Below the pieces are notes generated by a model. That model was not told where the DNA came from. It saw only the letters and a list, made by a program, of their open reading frames with translations, and searched no databases. Source: an uncultured Oscillospiraceae bacterium (lineage in GTDB: Bacteria; Bacillota; Clostridia; Oscillospirales; Oscillospiraceae). Taken from it: 16,019 bases of DNA. Of this stretch, positions 6,976-13,909 are shown in pieces (position 1 is the stretch's first letter; the number at the start of each line of letters is the position of its first letter). The stretch covers positions 1-16,019 of the forward strand of contig CABVDR010000056.1 in the NCBI GenBank assembly GCA_902497145.1, read 5' to 3'. The translations under genes were made by a program, and so were the position numbers.

Positions 6976-8145
6976 TCAGGCGTTGGCCTTGGCCTGCTCA
7001 AAGTCCGCCCAGAGCTCTTTCATCTTCTCAGGCTGGCAGATAAGGTCACAGGCTGTGCCGGCCAGGGTCTTGGCGCCATACAGGATGGCATCGTGGGCCT
7101 GCTTGGTCTTGCCCGCATCCACAAAGGCCTGGGTATGGCTGGAGGTGCCGGTGGGTACGAACTGTACCCGGATACAGCAGCCTGGCATGTGGTTGGTCAC
7201 GTTGCCGAAGTCGGTGCTGCCTGTCTTCTTCCGGGCCGGAGCCAGGCCGGGAGCACCGCAGGCGGCAGCGTTGTCCATGATCATCTTATTCAGGGACAAA
7301 CAGGGCACCTTGTTGTCCAGGCTCTTCTCCTTGACGATCTCATAGTCCACGTCGGCCATGAGCGCCGCGCCCTGGATGATCTTTTCAAAGCGATGGCAAA
7401 TCTCGTCCAACACCTCGCGGGAGTAGCTGCGCAGAGAGAACTCCCCCACCGCCTTGGCAGGAACCACATTGCTGGGGCCGGGCAGTTCCTTGACGGTATA
7501 GTGCATCCGGGTGTCCTCCCGTACATGCTCCCGCAAAAACTCCACGCCCTGGAAGGCCAGCAGCAGAGCGTCAAAGGCGCTGCGCCCCTTTTCAGGAGCC
7601 AGAGCAGCGTGAGCATCCTGTCCCTTAAAGGTGACAAAATAGTTGGTCAGTGCCAGACTCTTCTCGTCTACACAGGTGTCCGGCCCGCCGTGCATCATCA
7701 GTGCCACATCAATATCCCGAAAGTATCCCAACTCCCACATAGACACTTTCGAGCTGCTGGTCTCCTCCGCCGGAGTCCCGTACACCACCAGCTGGAAGGG
7801 TTTTTGAAACCCAGCCTCCTTCAGGGCGATGGCGGTGGCGCAGATACAGGGGCCCTGCATGTGGTGGCCGCAGCCGTGGCCCAGGCCCCGCAGCGCGTCG
7901 TACTCACACAGCAGGCCGATCCGGGGCCCGCCCTCTCCCTGGCCCCAGGTGGCCCGGAAGGCGGTGGGCCAGCTCTTTAATCCCCGCTCCACCTGAAATC
8001 CATTTTTCTCCAGATAGTCCTCCAGAAGGGCCGAGGCATGGTACTCCTCCCCGTCATACTCCGGATCATCGTGGATCTGGTCGGCCATGGCAAACAGGGT
8101 TTCCTGCTGCTTCTGGATCAAGTCATACAGTTTCTCTTTCGTCAT
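6976..8145 (-). CDS. M20-family amidohydrolase, AbgB-like
   Basis: The 389-aa cytosolic metallo-amidase shows the di-metal site of the M20D group: GHGCGHH (90-95 region, with Cys92 and adjacent His), Glu127-Glu128 in GTPAEETSS, His152 in MMHGG, and His336 in TSSHTQAF. QDAHAA (about 175-180) marks the dimerisation lid domain, and GSTDFGNVTNHMPG (308-321) is typical of p-aminobenzoyl-glutamate hydrolase subunit B relatives. Family members cleave N-acyl or N-aryl amino acids and related dipeptides. The start is supported by GATGAGGTAG upstream. The gene lies 43 nt after the transporter gene with no terminator between, so the two form an operon. Substrate is unknown. Confidence 0.88.
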   Translation of the reverse strand: MTKEKLYDLIQKQQETLFAMADQIHDDPEYDGEEYHASALLEDYLEKNGFQVERGLKSWPTAFRATWGQGEGGPRIGLLCEYDALRGLGHGCGHHMQGPCICATAIALKEAGFQKPFQLVVYGTPAEETSSSKVSMWELGYFRDIDVALMMHGGPDTCVDEKSLALTNYFVTFKGQDAHAALAPEKGRSAFDALLLAFQGVEFLREHVREDTRMHYTVKELPGPSNVVPAKAVGEFSLRSYSREVLDEICHRFEKIIQGAALMADVDYEIVKEKSLDNKVPCLSLNKMIMDNAAACGAPGLAPARKKTGSTDFGNVTNHMPGCCIRVQFVPTGTSSHTQAFVDAGKTKQAHDAILYGAKTLAGTACDLICQPEKMKELWADFEQAKANA

Positions 8146-8188
8146 ATAGAATCTACCTCATCTTTCCTTCCGCAGCGGGAGAATTTGA

Positions 8189-9604
8189 TTACATGGGGCC
8201 GTAGTTCATCAGCTGGGCGATGACTACCAGCACCGCGCCTACCACAAACCAAATCAGGAACATCTTCCACATAAAGCGCATCCAGCGGTCATAGGGCACG
8301 TTGCCGGCGCTAAGGATACCCATCAGTGCAGTAGAGGTGGGCAGGATGTAGTTACAAAAGCCGTCACCAAAGTTGAAGCTGAGGATACAGGTCTGCCGGG
8401 TCACGCCCAGCAGGTCGCTCAGGGGGATCATGATAGGCATGACCGCGGCGGCCTGTCCAGAACCGGAGGTAAGCACCACATTGATGAGGGTGTTGGCCGC
8501 CAGCATGCCGACGCCCAGCAGGGCGGCGGGCAGACCGGTGAGTACCTCGGCCATGGCATGCACGATGGTGTCGGTGATAAGGCCAGCGTTGAGCACGCTG
8601 CCGATGGCCCTGGCAAACATAATGATGAAGGCAGCGCCCAGCATCTTCTTTGTACCGTTGAGGAACTCCGCGCAGATCTTGTTCATGTCAAAGCCGGCGA
8701 TGATACCCACCACCACAGCCAGCACCAGGAACACGGCGCTCTGCTCGGCAAAGTCCCAGGCCAGATTGATGCAACCATAGACAATGACCACCAGGGCCAC
8801 CACCAGAGCCACAATACACAGGCTCTTGCGGGTATCCAGATGGCCGAAATCATCCAGCGAACCATTCTTAAATTCGCTGTTCTGGTCCAGATCGTACATG
8901 GGGCTCAGCTTAGGATTCTTCTGGATCTTCTTGGCGTAGCGCACCAGCCAGAAGCAGGTGACCACATAGAACACCGCAAAGCACACCCAGCGGTAGCCGA
9001 TGCCGGAGTAGTTGGGCAGCTCAGCGATCTTCTGGGCCACCAGAGTGGTGCTCACGTTCAGGGTGCCAGTGGAGAAGCCCACAGCACCGCCCAGCAGGAT
9101 GATACCCACGCCCACAATGGAGTCCAGCCCTAAACTTAGGGCCAGCATCACGGTAATAGGTGCAAACCCGATGAAGGTGTTCACCGCCTGGGTGGTACAA
9201 ATCAGAGCGAACACCAGCATCAGCAGGGGGATAAAAACCTCCACCCGGTTGCTGAACCGGCGCACGATCATGGCCACCAGGGCCTGCAGAGCTCCCGCAG
9301 CAGTCAGCATGTAGATGGCGCCGCCGCTGAGGAGGATCAGGGTGATCAGGTCTCCGTTATCTGCAAAGGCCTGCACAATGATCATGGGCACCTGAAGGGG
9401 GTTGACGGTCACATTGTCCACATACTGGAAGGAGGTGGCGTCTACCACTGTACTGCCCGAGACGGGATCCTCAACGCGGGCATACTCGCCGCTGGGGATG
9501 ATCCAGGTCAGAACCACGGCAATGGCAATGATGACAATCAGGATCACGAAGGTGTGGGGCATGGTAAAGCCCTTTTTCTTTGCCGAGATTGCTTTTTCTG
9601 GCAT
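8189..9604 (-). CDS. YfcC/DcuC-family membrane transporter
   Basis: This 471-aa polytopic membrane protein has about 11-12 hydrophobic segments. The N-terminal PHTFVILIVIIAIAVVLTWI followed by IPSGEY is the characteristic YfcC opening, and the conserved SGSGQAAAVMPIMIPL with FNFGDGFCNYILPTS near the C-terminus is the substrate/ion-binding region of the DcuC superfamily branch. YfcC proteins are thought to move amino-acid-like or C4-dicarboxylate-like solutes. Here the partner M20 hydrolase and divergent LysR gene suggest uptake of the hydrolase substrate (inference). The start at 9604 has GAGGAGAGGAAAACC upstream. It is first gene of a two-gene operon driven by the promoter at 9675-9703. Confidence 0.9.
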   Translation of the reverse strand: MPEKAISAKKKGFTMPHTFVILIVIIAIAVVLTWIIPSGEYARVEDPVSGSTVVDATSFQYVDNVTVNPLQVPMIIVQAFADNGDLITLILLSGGAIYMLTAAGALQALVAMIVRRFSNRVEVFIPLLMLVFALICTTQAVNTFIGFAPITVMLALSLGLDSIVGVGIILLGGAVGFSTGTLNVSTTLVAQKIAELPNYSGIGYRWVCFAVFYVVTCFWLVRYAKKIQKNPKLSPMYDLDQNSEFKNGSLDDFGHLDTRKSLCIVALVVALVVIVYGCINLAWDFAEQSAVFLVLAVVVGIIAGFDMNKICAEFLNGTKKMLGAAFIIMFARAIGSVLNAGLITDTIVHAMAEVLTGLPAALLGVGMLAANTLINVVLTSGSGQAAAVMPIMIPLSDLLGVTRQTCILSFNFGDGFCNYILPTSTALMGILSAGNVPYDRWMRFMWKMFLIWFVVGAVLVVIAQLMNYGPM

Positions 9605-9652
9605 GGTTTTCCTCTCCTCTATCTTGGTCTTCAGAAGAAGCCTGTGGGAGTG

Positions 9653-9682
9653 TTGACTTCCTCCAAGTGAATTTAGTATAAT
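9653..9682 (+). promoter_or_regulatory. Promoter of the LysR-family gene
   Basis: -35 TTGACT (9653-9658), 18-bp spacer, -10 TATAAT (9677-9682): close to the vegetative consensus. It overlaps the divergent transporter promoter, with the two -10 boxes sharing bases. Start is predicted near 9689, giving a leader of about 70 nt. Confidence 0.6.
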
Positions 9683-9703
9683 AAAGTCCTAAGCAAAAAA
9701 CAA
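9675..9703 (-). promoter_or_regulatory. Promoter of the transporter–M20 operon
   Basis: On the minus strand: weak -35 TTGTTT (9698-9703), 17-bp spacer, -10 TATACT (9675-9680). The weak -35 is what an activator-dependent promoter would show. The start is predicted near 9668. Confidence 0.55.
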
Positions 9704-9721
9704 ATTTATTATTTTTATTCT

Positions 9722-9744
9722 AATCATTGGTTTTTTCAATGATT
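9722..9744. promoter_or_regulatory. Putative LysR-type operator dyad
   Basis: A perfect 8-bp inverted repeat, AATCATTG and CAATGATT, is separated by 7 nt (centre 9733). It contains a T-N11-A (9727/9739), the LysR-type box layout. The centre lies about 65 bp upstream of the predicted transporter transcription start, the classical recognition-site position for LysR activators, and inside the predicted leader of the regulator gene. Confidence 0.6.
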
Positions 9745-9758
9745 TTGGGGGTGTTGCC

Positions 9759-10667
9759 ATGAACACCAGAGAACAGGAATACATGCTGGCCCTGGACAGA
9801 ACCCGCAGTATTACGCGGGCCGCAGAACAGCTCCACGTCACACAGCCTACCCTCAGTCTGTTTTTAACCAACCTGGAAAAGCGTCTTGGCACCCCGCTGT
9901 TTCATCGGCTGGGCAAAAAATTAGCGCCCACGCAGGTGGGAGAGGCCTACCTGCGCCGGGCACAGCAGATTGTGGCGCTGAAATACGACTTTGAGATGGA
10001 GATGAGCGACCTCATCAGCGGACGGCAGGGCAAGCTGTATGTGGGCGGCCTGCGAAAAGGGAACCTGTTTTTAATGCCCCAGTTGATCCGCCGGTTTCGG
10101 ATGGATTATCCAGGGGTGGACGTCATCTTGCACGAAGACACTGCCGAAAATTTAGAGGATGCGCTATGCGCAGGAGAGCTGGATCTTATTTACATCAACC
10201 AGTCTCCTACCCACAGCGACCTGCATGTGGAACCGGTACGTCGGGACCATATGCTTATGGTTCTGCCCACCGGCCATCCTGCCGCCAAGCGCAGCCGCTG
10301 GTTGGAGGGGTGCCACTACCCCTATCTGGATCTGCACCATGTGGAGCAGGAAACATTCTACATGCTGGAAGAAGGGCGTACGATACGCACCGTAGCGGAT
10401 AAGGCTCTGCGTCACACGGGAATAGCCCCCCACAAAGTCTGTCTGGTAAGCAACATTGAACTGGGCTGCCAGATGGCTGCTGAAGGCCTGGGCGTGGCCT
10501 TTACCATGGAGAGTTACCGCCGGGAATTTGACTACCCCCATCCAGTCAGCTACTTCCGGGTAGGCGACCCAGACTTCTTCCTGACCTGGAACCTGATCTG
10601 GCGGAAGGACGCCTTCTGCTCCACCTATATGGATGATTTTATTCAGCTTTTAAAGCAGTTTGCCTGA
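9759..10667 (+). CDS. LysR-family transcriptional regulator
   Basis: The 302-aa protein has the normal LysR length. The N-terminal winged helix-turn-helix covers about residues 3-60, with TRSITRAAEQLHVTQPTLSL as the helix-turn-helix core and FLTNLEKRLGTPLFHR following. An effector-binding domain begins around residue 90 (GKLYVGGLRKGNLFLMPQLI). GGGGGTG precedes the ATG as the ribosome binding site. It is divergently transcribed from the transporter–M20 operon across a 154-nt control region with overlapping promoters and a dyad, the classic LysR arrangement, so it very probably regulates that operon. A ligand related to the transported or hydrolysed compound is expected (inference). Confidence 0.92.
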   Translation: MNTREQEYMLALDRTRSITRAAEQLHVTQPTLSLFLTNLEKRLGTPLFHRLGKKLAPTQVGEAYLRRAQQIVALKYDFEMEMSDLISGRQGKLYVGGLRKGNLFLMPQLIRRFRMDYPGVDVILHEDTAENLEDALCAGELDLIYINQSPTHSDLHVEPVRRDHMLMVLPTGHPAAKRSRWLEGCHYPYLDLHHVEQETFYMLEEGRTIRTVADKALRHTGIAPHKVCLVSNIELGCQMAAEGLGVAFTMESYRREFDYPHPVSYFRVGDPDFFLTWNLIWRKDAFCSTYMDDFIQLLKQFA

Positions 10668-10697
10668 GCAAGGCTGCCCCAGACTTCTGATTTGCGG

Positions 10698-10732
10698 TAA
10701 AAATACCGGGCGGTTCTTTCGAGCCGCCCGGT
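10698..10732 (-). terminator. Terminator of birA (minus), also able to close the convergent LysR gene
   Basis: A 12-bp stem (10705-10716 with 10721-10732, one G-T pair) has the loop TTTC. On the minus strand it is followed by A then TTTTT, while the plus-strand side has only a short T-poor tail. It is best read as the birA terminator. Confidence 0.8.
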
Positions 10733-10746
10733 TAAACTTTCCTAAG

Positions 10747-11739
10747 TTATACGTATCCATACATGCCCCGCACGGAGACCTCACCGGCGGACAGGGCCTC
10801 CCGGCTGCCGTCGGAATACTCCACCACCAGGCGGAAGTCGTCGTCAATAGCCACGGCCTTGGCCTCCCGGCGGGAGACAGGGGTAATGAGCTGCACCTGA
10901 TTGCCCGGGGTGAGGCAGTCGGCGCGGTATTTGTCCAAATATTCCTGCTTGCCCTGGGGGAAGGCGGCGTACATCCGGTCCAGAGCCCGGATGACCTGGA
11001 CCGCCAGTTCAGAGCGGCGCACCGGATGGCCCAGCTCCTGGGCCAGAGACGTGGCCATGGGGCGCACGTCGGGACTGAAGTCCTCCGGGGCGTGGTTGGC
11101 GTTAATGCCGATGCCGGGGATCAGATATTGCAGTGCATTGCTCTCGCTCTCCAACCCCAGCTCGGTGAGGATGCCACACACCTTTTTCCCGTTTAAGATG
11201 ATGTCGTTGGTCCATTTGATTCGGGGACGCAGACCGCAGGCGGCCTCAATGCCGTCGCACACCGCCACCGCCACCCAAGCGGTGAAGTCTGTCACTTCCG
11301 CAGGGGGCAGCTCAGGGCGAAGCAGGGCGGACACGTACAGTCCCCGGCCCTTGGGGGACTGGAAGGTGCGGCCCAGCCGTCCCCGGCCGCCAGTCTGCTC
11401 CTCGCTGATGACCACCAGCCCGTCTGGCGCTCCGGCCATAGCCTGCCGTTTACACTCGGTGTTAGTGGAGTCTACCGTATCCAGACACAGCAGCTTACTG
11501 CCCACGTGGCACCCGGTCAAGGGGCCGGTGAGCTCCCCCTCCCGCACCCGGTCCGGGGCACTCTCCAGCCGGTAACCCCGGTTGGGAGCGGACTGGATGG
11601 TATATCCCTCCTGCCGCAGGGCCTCAATGGCCTTCCACACCGCCGCGCGGCTGATCCCCAGGGTACGGCTCATAGCCTCCCCAGATACATATTGATTGTC
11701 CTGCTGCAGCAGCAGGGAGAGCACCTGTTCCCGGCTCAT
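10747..11739 (-). CDS. birA: Bifunctional biotin–protein ligase / biotin operon repressor
   Basis: The 330-aa protein activates biotin to biotinyl-AMP and attaches it to carboxylase biotin domains. An N-terminal winged helix (about residues 1-60, with YVSGEAMSRTLGISRAAVWK) indicates the bifunctional repressor class. The ligase domain shows TGGRGRLGRTF (the biotinyl-AMP loop, about 116-126) and KWTNDIILNGKKVCGILTE (about 175-193, the KWPND-type motif with Thr in place of Pro). The C-terminal SH3-like domain is present. The start at 11739 is chosen over an in-frame upstream ATG because GGAGG lies 8 nt upstream and the promoter -10 overlaps the longer version. It is a single-gene unit. Regulatory targets are not in this window. 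Confidence 0.94.
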   Translation of the reverse strand: MSREQVLSLLLQQDNQYVSGEAMSRTLGISRAAVWKAIEALRQEGYTIQSAPNRGYRLESAPDRVREGELTGPLTGCHVGSKLLCLDTVDSTNTECKRQAMAGAPDGLVVISEEQTGGRGRLGRTFQSPKGRGLYVSALLRPELPPAEVTDFTAWVAVAVCDGIEAACGLRPRIKWTNDIILNGKKVCGILTELGLESESNALQYLIPGIGINANHAPEDFSPDVRPMATSLAQELGHPVRRSELAVQVIRALDRMYAAFPQGKQEYLDKYRADCLTPGNQVQLITPVSRREAKAVAIDDDFRLVVEYSDGSREALSAGEVSVRGMYGYV

Positions 11740-11772
11740 TCGTCTGTCCTCCAAAAATTTTGACTTTTCTTC

Positions 11773-11801
11773 ATTATACCCGTCTCCCCGGCTCATCGCA
11801 A
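11773..11801 (-). promoter_or_regulatory. birA promoter
   Basis: On the minus strand: -35 TTGCGA (11796-11801), 17-bp spacer, perfect -10 TATAAT (11773-11778). Start near 11766, with a leader of about 27 nt. It begins directly after the hpf terminator. Confidence 0.7.
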
Positions 11802-11805
11802 GGGC

Positions 11806-11840
11806 AAAAACGCCCGCCCCGCTTAAAGCGGGGCGGGCGT
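11806..11840 (-). terminator. hpf terminator
   Basis: A 13-bp, almost all-GC stem (11810-11822 with 11828-11840) has a five-base loop. On the minus strand it runs into TTTTT (A run 11806-11810). Confidence 0.93.
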
Positions 11841-11853
11841 AACATAAAAGAGA

Positions 11854-12402
11854 TCAGGTCTCGTCCTCAATAATGCCATAGTCGCCATTGTTGCGGCGGT
11901 ACACCACAGCGAAGGAACCTCCGGCGTCCTCGTTTCTAAAGGCAAAGAAGCTATGGCCCAGCAGATTCATCTGCAGAATGGCCTCCTCCTGGGTCATGGG
12001 CTTGATGGGGAAGGTCTTGGTGCGCACGATCTTATATTCGCCCTCCTCCGGTCCCTCGGGGACGAAGGAAGCCACTTCCGCCTCGTCCACGGTACGCTCA
12101 AAGGCGCCCTGGCGCAGCCGCTTCTCCAGGCGGGATTTATTCTTGCGGAACTGGCGCTCCAGAGAGGCCACAGCGGCATCGATGGAAGCACGCATATCAG
12201 AGGAGCTTTCAGACACACGGAAGATGGTGCCACTGGACCGAATGGTGACCTCCACCTGATTGCGGTCCTTCTCAATGCTGAACGTGATTGCGGCGGTGGC
12301 ATCCTCCTTAAAATAACGGTCGAGCTTACCCACTTTCTTCTCCGCATAGTTGTGGATGTAGTTGGGTATGTTCACCTTTTTGTCTGTAAACACAAACTTC
12401 AT
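11854..12402 (-). CDS. hpf: Long-form ribosome hibernation promoting factor
   Basis: The 182-aa protein has both domains of long HPF. The N-terminal ribosome-binding domain (about 1-100) starts MKFVFTDKKVNIPNYIHNYA and includes KVGKLDRYF. The C-terminal dimerisation domain (about 128-182) has KTFPIKPMTQEEAILQMNLL and FFAFRNEDAGGSFAVVYRR. It binds the 30S decoding region and pairs ribosomes into 100S dimers in slow growth or stress. The start at 12402 has AAAGGAG 9 nt upstream; an in-frame ATG six codons earlier would bury this site. The gene has its own extended -10 promoter, two GC-rich hairpins in its leader, and a strong terminator. Confidence 0.95.
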   Translation of the reverse strand: MKFVFTDKKVNIPNYIHNYAEKKVGKLDRYFKEDATAAITFSIEKDRNQVEVTIRSSGTIFRVSESSSDMRASIDAAVASLERQFRKNKSRLEKRLRQGAFERTVDEAEVASFVPEGPEEGEYKIVRTKTFPIKPMTQEEAILQMNLLGHSFFAFRNEDAGGSFAVVYRRNNGDYGIIEDET

Positions 12403-12418
12403 ATTGGTCGCTCCTTTC

Positions 12419-12466
12419 ACCCCCGAAGGGGGTTCTGTGTGACAGGGGGAGGCGGGAGCCCCTCCC
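12419..12466 (-). promoter_or_regulatory. Structured 5' leader of hpf
   Basis: The predicted hpf leader contains two GC-rich hairpins. One pairs 12447-12452 with 12461-12466 (GGGAGG/CCTCCC). The other pairs 12419-12424 with 12428-12433 (ACCCCC-UUC-GGGGGU), ending two bases before the Shine-Dalgarno at 12411-12416. Neither has a T tract, so they are not terminators. A role in RNA stability or initiation is inference. Confidence 0.45.
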
Positions 12467-12475
12467 TATGTAAGC

Positions 12476-12484
12476 ATTATACCA
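12476..12484 (-). promoter_or_regulatory. hpf promoter (extended -10)
   Basis: On the minus strand TGG-TATAAT gives a perfect extended -10 (12476-12484), and no good -35 is visible at 16-18 bp. An AT-rich stretch upstream (12485-12535) could act as an UP element and includes a tandem repeat of TTTATGAAAT at 12510-12519 and 12521-12530. Start near 12469. Confidence 0.6.
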
Positions 12485-12545
12485 TACATAAGGAAAAATA
12501 CCACTTGTTTTTATGAAATATTTATGAAATTTTTTCACGGTCCTT

Positions 12546-13715
12546 TCACAGGCCGGTATTTTTGATCACCTTTCCGTCCATGATGACCAGCCGCACCCGG
12601 CTCAGCCAGTTGAGCGGGTGAGCGCTGGTGACCACTACGTCGGCGTCTTTCCCCGGCGTCAGGGAACCCACCCGGTGGTCAATGCCTGCCAGCTGAGCGG
12701 CGTTGATGGTAATACAGGCCAGAGCACTCTCCGGATCCATCCCGCCCCGGATAGCCATGGCGGCGCACAGGGGCAGGTACTGGATGGGGGTCTCGGGATG
12801 GTCGGTACACACCGCCGTCTTCACCCCGAAGCGCTGCAAAATGGCAGGGGTCTCGATGGTCATGTTCACCAGCTCTGGCTTGGAGCGGTCTCCCAGACAA
12901 GGTCCGGTGATGACGCCTGCCCCCTCCTGGGCCAGAAGTTCGGGAATGAGGTGTCCCTCGGTGCCATGGACAATGACGTACTTGAGACCAAATTCCTTAC
13001 AGATGCGGATGCCGGTGGCGATGTCGTCAGCCCGGTGGGCATGGATCTGGACCGGGAGTTCCCCGCGGATCACCGGGAGTAGGGCCTCCAGCTTGGCGTC
13101 GTAGTCGGGCTTGTCCTCGTCCTCATCCTGGGCCGCCCGTTCCAGCTTCTCCCGGTACTCCACCGCCTTGGCCAGGTTCTCCCGGATGATGGCGGCGGTA
13201 GCCATGCGGGTGGATGGGGTCTCATGGCGCTCGTTGTAGGTGAGCTTAGGATTCTCGCCCAGAGCCATCTTCATGGCGGCAGGAGCTTTCAGCACCATGG
13301 CGTCCACCCACTTGCCGTTGGTCTTCAGGGCGGCAAACTGGCCGCTGATGGGGTTGGCGGAGCCGGGACCGGTGAGCACCGTAGTCACTCCTGCATCCCG
13401 GGCCTCCTGAAAGCAGCGGTCCAGAGGATTCACCGCGTCCACCGCCCGGAGATGGGGGGTGCAGGGGTCGGTGGCCTCGTTGCCGTCGTCCCCCTCCACG
13501 CCCACGCCGTCGCCGAACATGCCCAGATGGCAGTGGGCGTCAATAAAGCCGGGCTGGATATGGCCTCCATGGGCGTCAAACACCTGCCCCTCCCAGTCCT
13601 TGGGGCACTCCTCCATGGGGCCCACCTGGGCAATCTTGTCCCCCCGGATGGCGACATACCCACCGGGGATAGTCAGCCCGTCCATGGTGTGGACGGTTCC
13701 GTTGATAATCAGCAT
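12546..13715 (-). CDS. Imidazolonepropionase-like amidohydrolase
   Basis: This 389-aa metal-dependent hydrolase of the amidohydrolase superfamily begins with the small beta-sandwich segment MLIINGTVHTMDG. Metal ligands are visible as His61 and His63 (FIDAHCHLG), His225/His227 (PVQIHAHRAD), His250 (VIVHGTEGH) and Asp305 (CTDHPETP). The C-terminal SLTPGKDADVVV closes the barrel-plus-sandwich layout typical of cyclic-amide and related hydrolases. An acidic, low-complexity insert (DEDEDKPD, about 197-204) sits before the second half of the barrel. The substrate is not determined by sequence. AAAGGA precedes the start. No neighbour shares an obvious pathway. No clear terminator follows: the 3' side runs directly into the hpf promoter region, so read-through into hpf is possible. 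Confidence 0.88.
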   Translation of the reverse strand: MLIINGTVHTMDGLTIPGGYVAIRGDKIAQVGPMEECPKDWEGQVFDAHGGHIQPGFIDAHCHLGMFGDGVGVEGDDGNEATDPCTPHLRAVDAVNPLDRCFQEARDAGVTTVLTGPGSANPISGQFAALKTNGKWVDAMVLKAPAAMKMALGENPKLTYNERHETPSTRMATAAIIRENLAKAVEYREKLERAAQDEDEDKPDYDAKLEALLPVIRGELPVQIHAHRADDIATGIRICKEFGLKYVIVHGTEGHLIPELLAQEGAGVITGPCLGDRSKPELVNMTIETPAILQRFGVKTAVCTDHPETPIQYLPLCAAMAIRGGMDPESALACITINAAQLAGIDHRVGSLTPGKDADVVVTSAHPLNWLSRVRLVIMDGKVIKNTGL

Positions 13716-13756
13716 AGATTTCCTTTCCCGGGCGGCGGGATTCGACCCCCTTCCCG

Positions 13757-13856
13757 TTGACTGAAGTGGAATATTATGGTACTTTCTTCTTGCAGCTCAC
13801 CAATCTGCACATTTCTCCCCCGCACACTGAAGCGTCTCCCTCGGGAGGCGCTTTTT
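13757..13856 (+). ncRNA. Candidate small RNA with its own promoter and terminator
   Basis: Plus-strand signals with no coding sequence: -35 TTGACT (13757-13762), 17-bp spacer, extended -10 TGG-TACTTT (13777-13785; the -10 hexamer itself is weak), then a terminator hairpin pairing 13831-13839 with 13844-13852 (loop CTCG, one T-G pair) and five T to 13856. The predicted transcript is about 65 nt, starting near 13792. The flanking genes are both on the minus strand, so this terminator has no gene to serve otherwise. It resembles no RNA family I recognise. Confidence 0.35.
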
Positions 13857-13866
13857 CTATGGGGAA

Positions 13867-13900
13867 AGAAAAACCGTGCGGAAGTTCATCCGCACGGTTT
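13867..13900 (-). terminator. yabR (cluster) terminator
   Basis: A 12-bp perfect stem (13871-13882 with 13889-13900) has a six-base loop. On the minus strand it is followed by TTTTT, then C and TTT. It sits 10 nt after the yabR stop. Confidence 0.93.
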
Positions 13901-13909
13901 GATGTAAGT

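Noticed and set aside
6949..7980. Plus-strand open frame opposite the M20 gene
   Set aside because: It begins inside the bidirectional terminator and mirrors the metal-site codons of the M20 gene. No independent support.
13735..13755. tRNA T-arm-like stretch on the minus strand (GGGGTCGAATCCCG)
   Set aside because: The loop lacks the conserved first T. I could not fold an acceptor stem, anticodon arm or D-arm around it, and there is no CCA-end context. It overlaps the amidohydrolase leader.
13773..13803. Minus-strand CATAAT with TTGGTG as the amidohydrolase promoter
   Set aside because: The spacer would be 19 bp and the -35 match is partial. I do not list it as a feature, though no better promoter was found for that gene.
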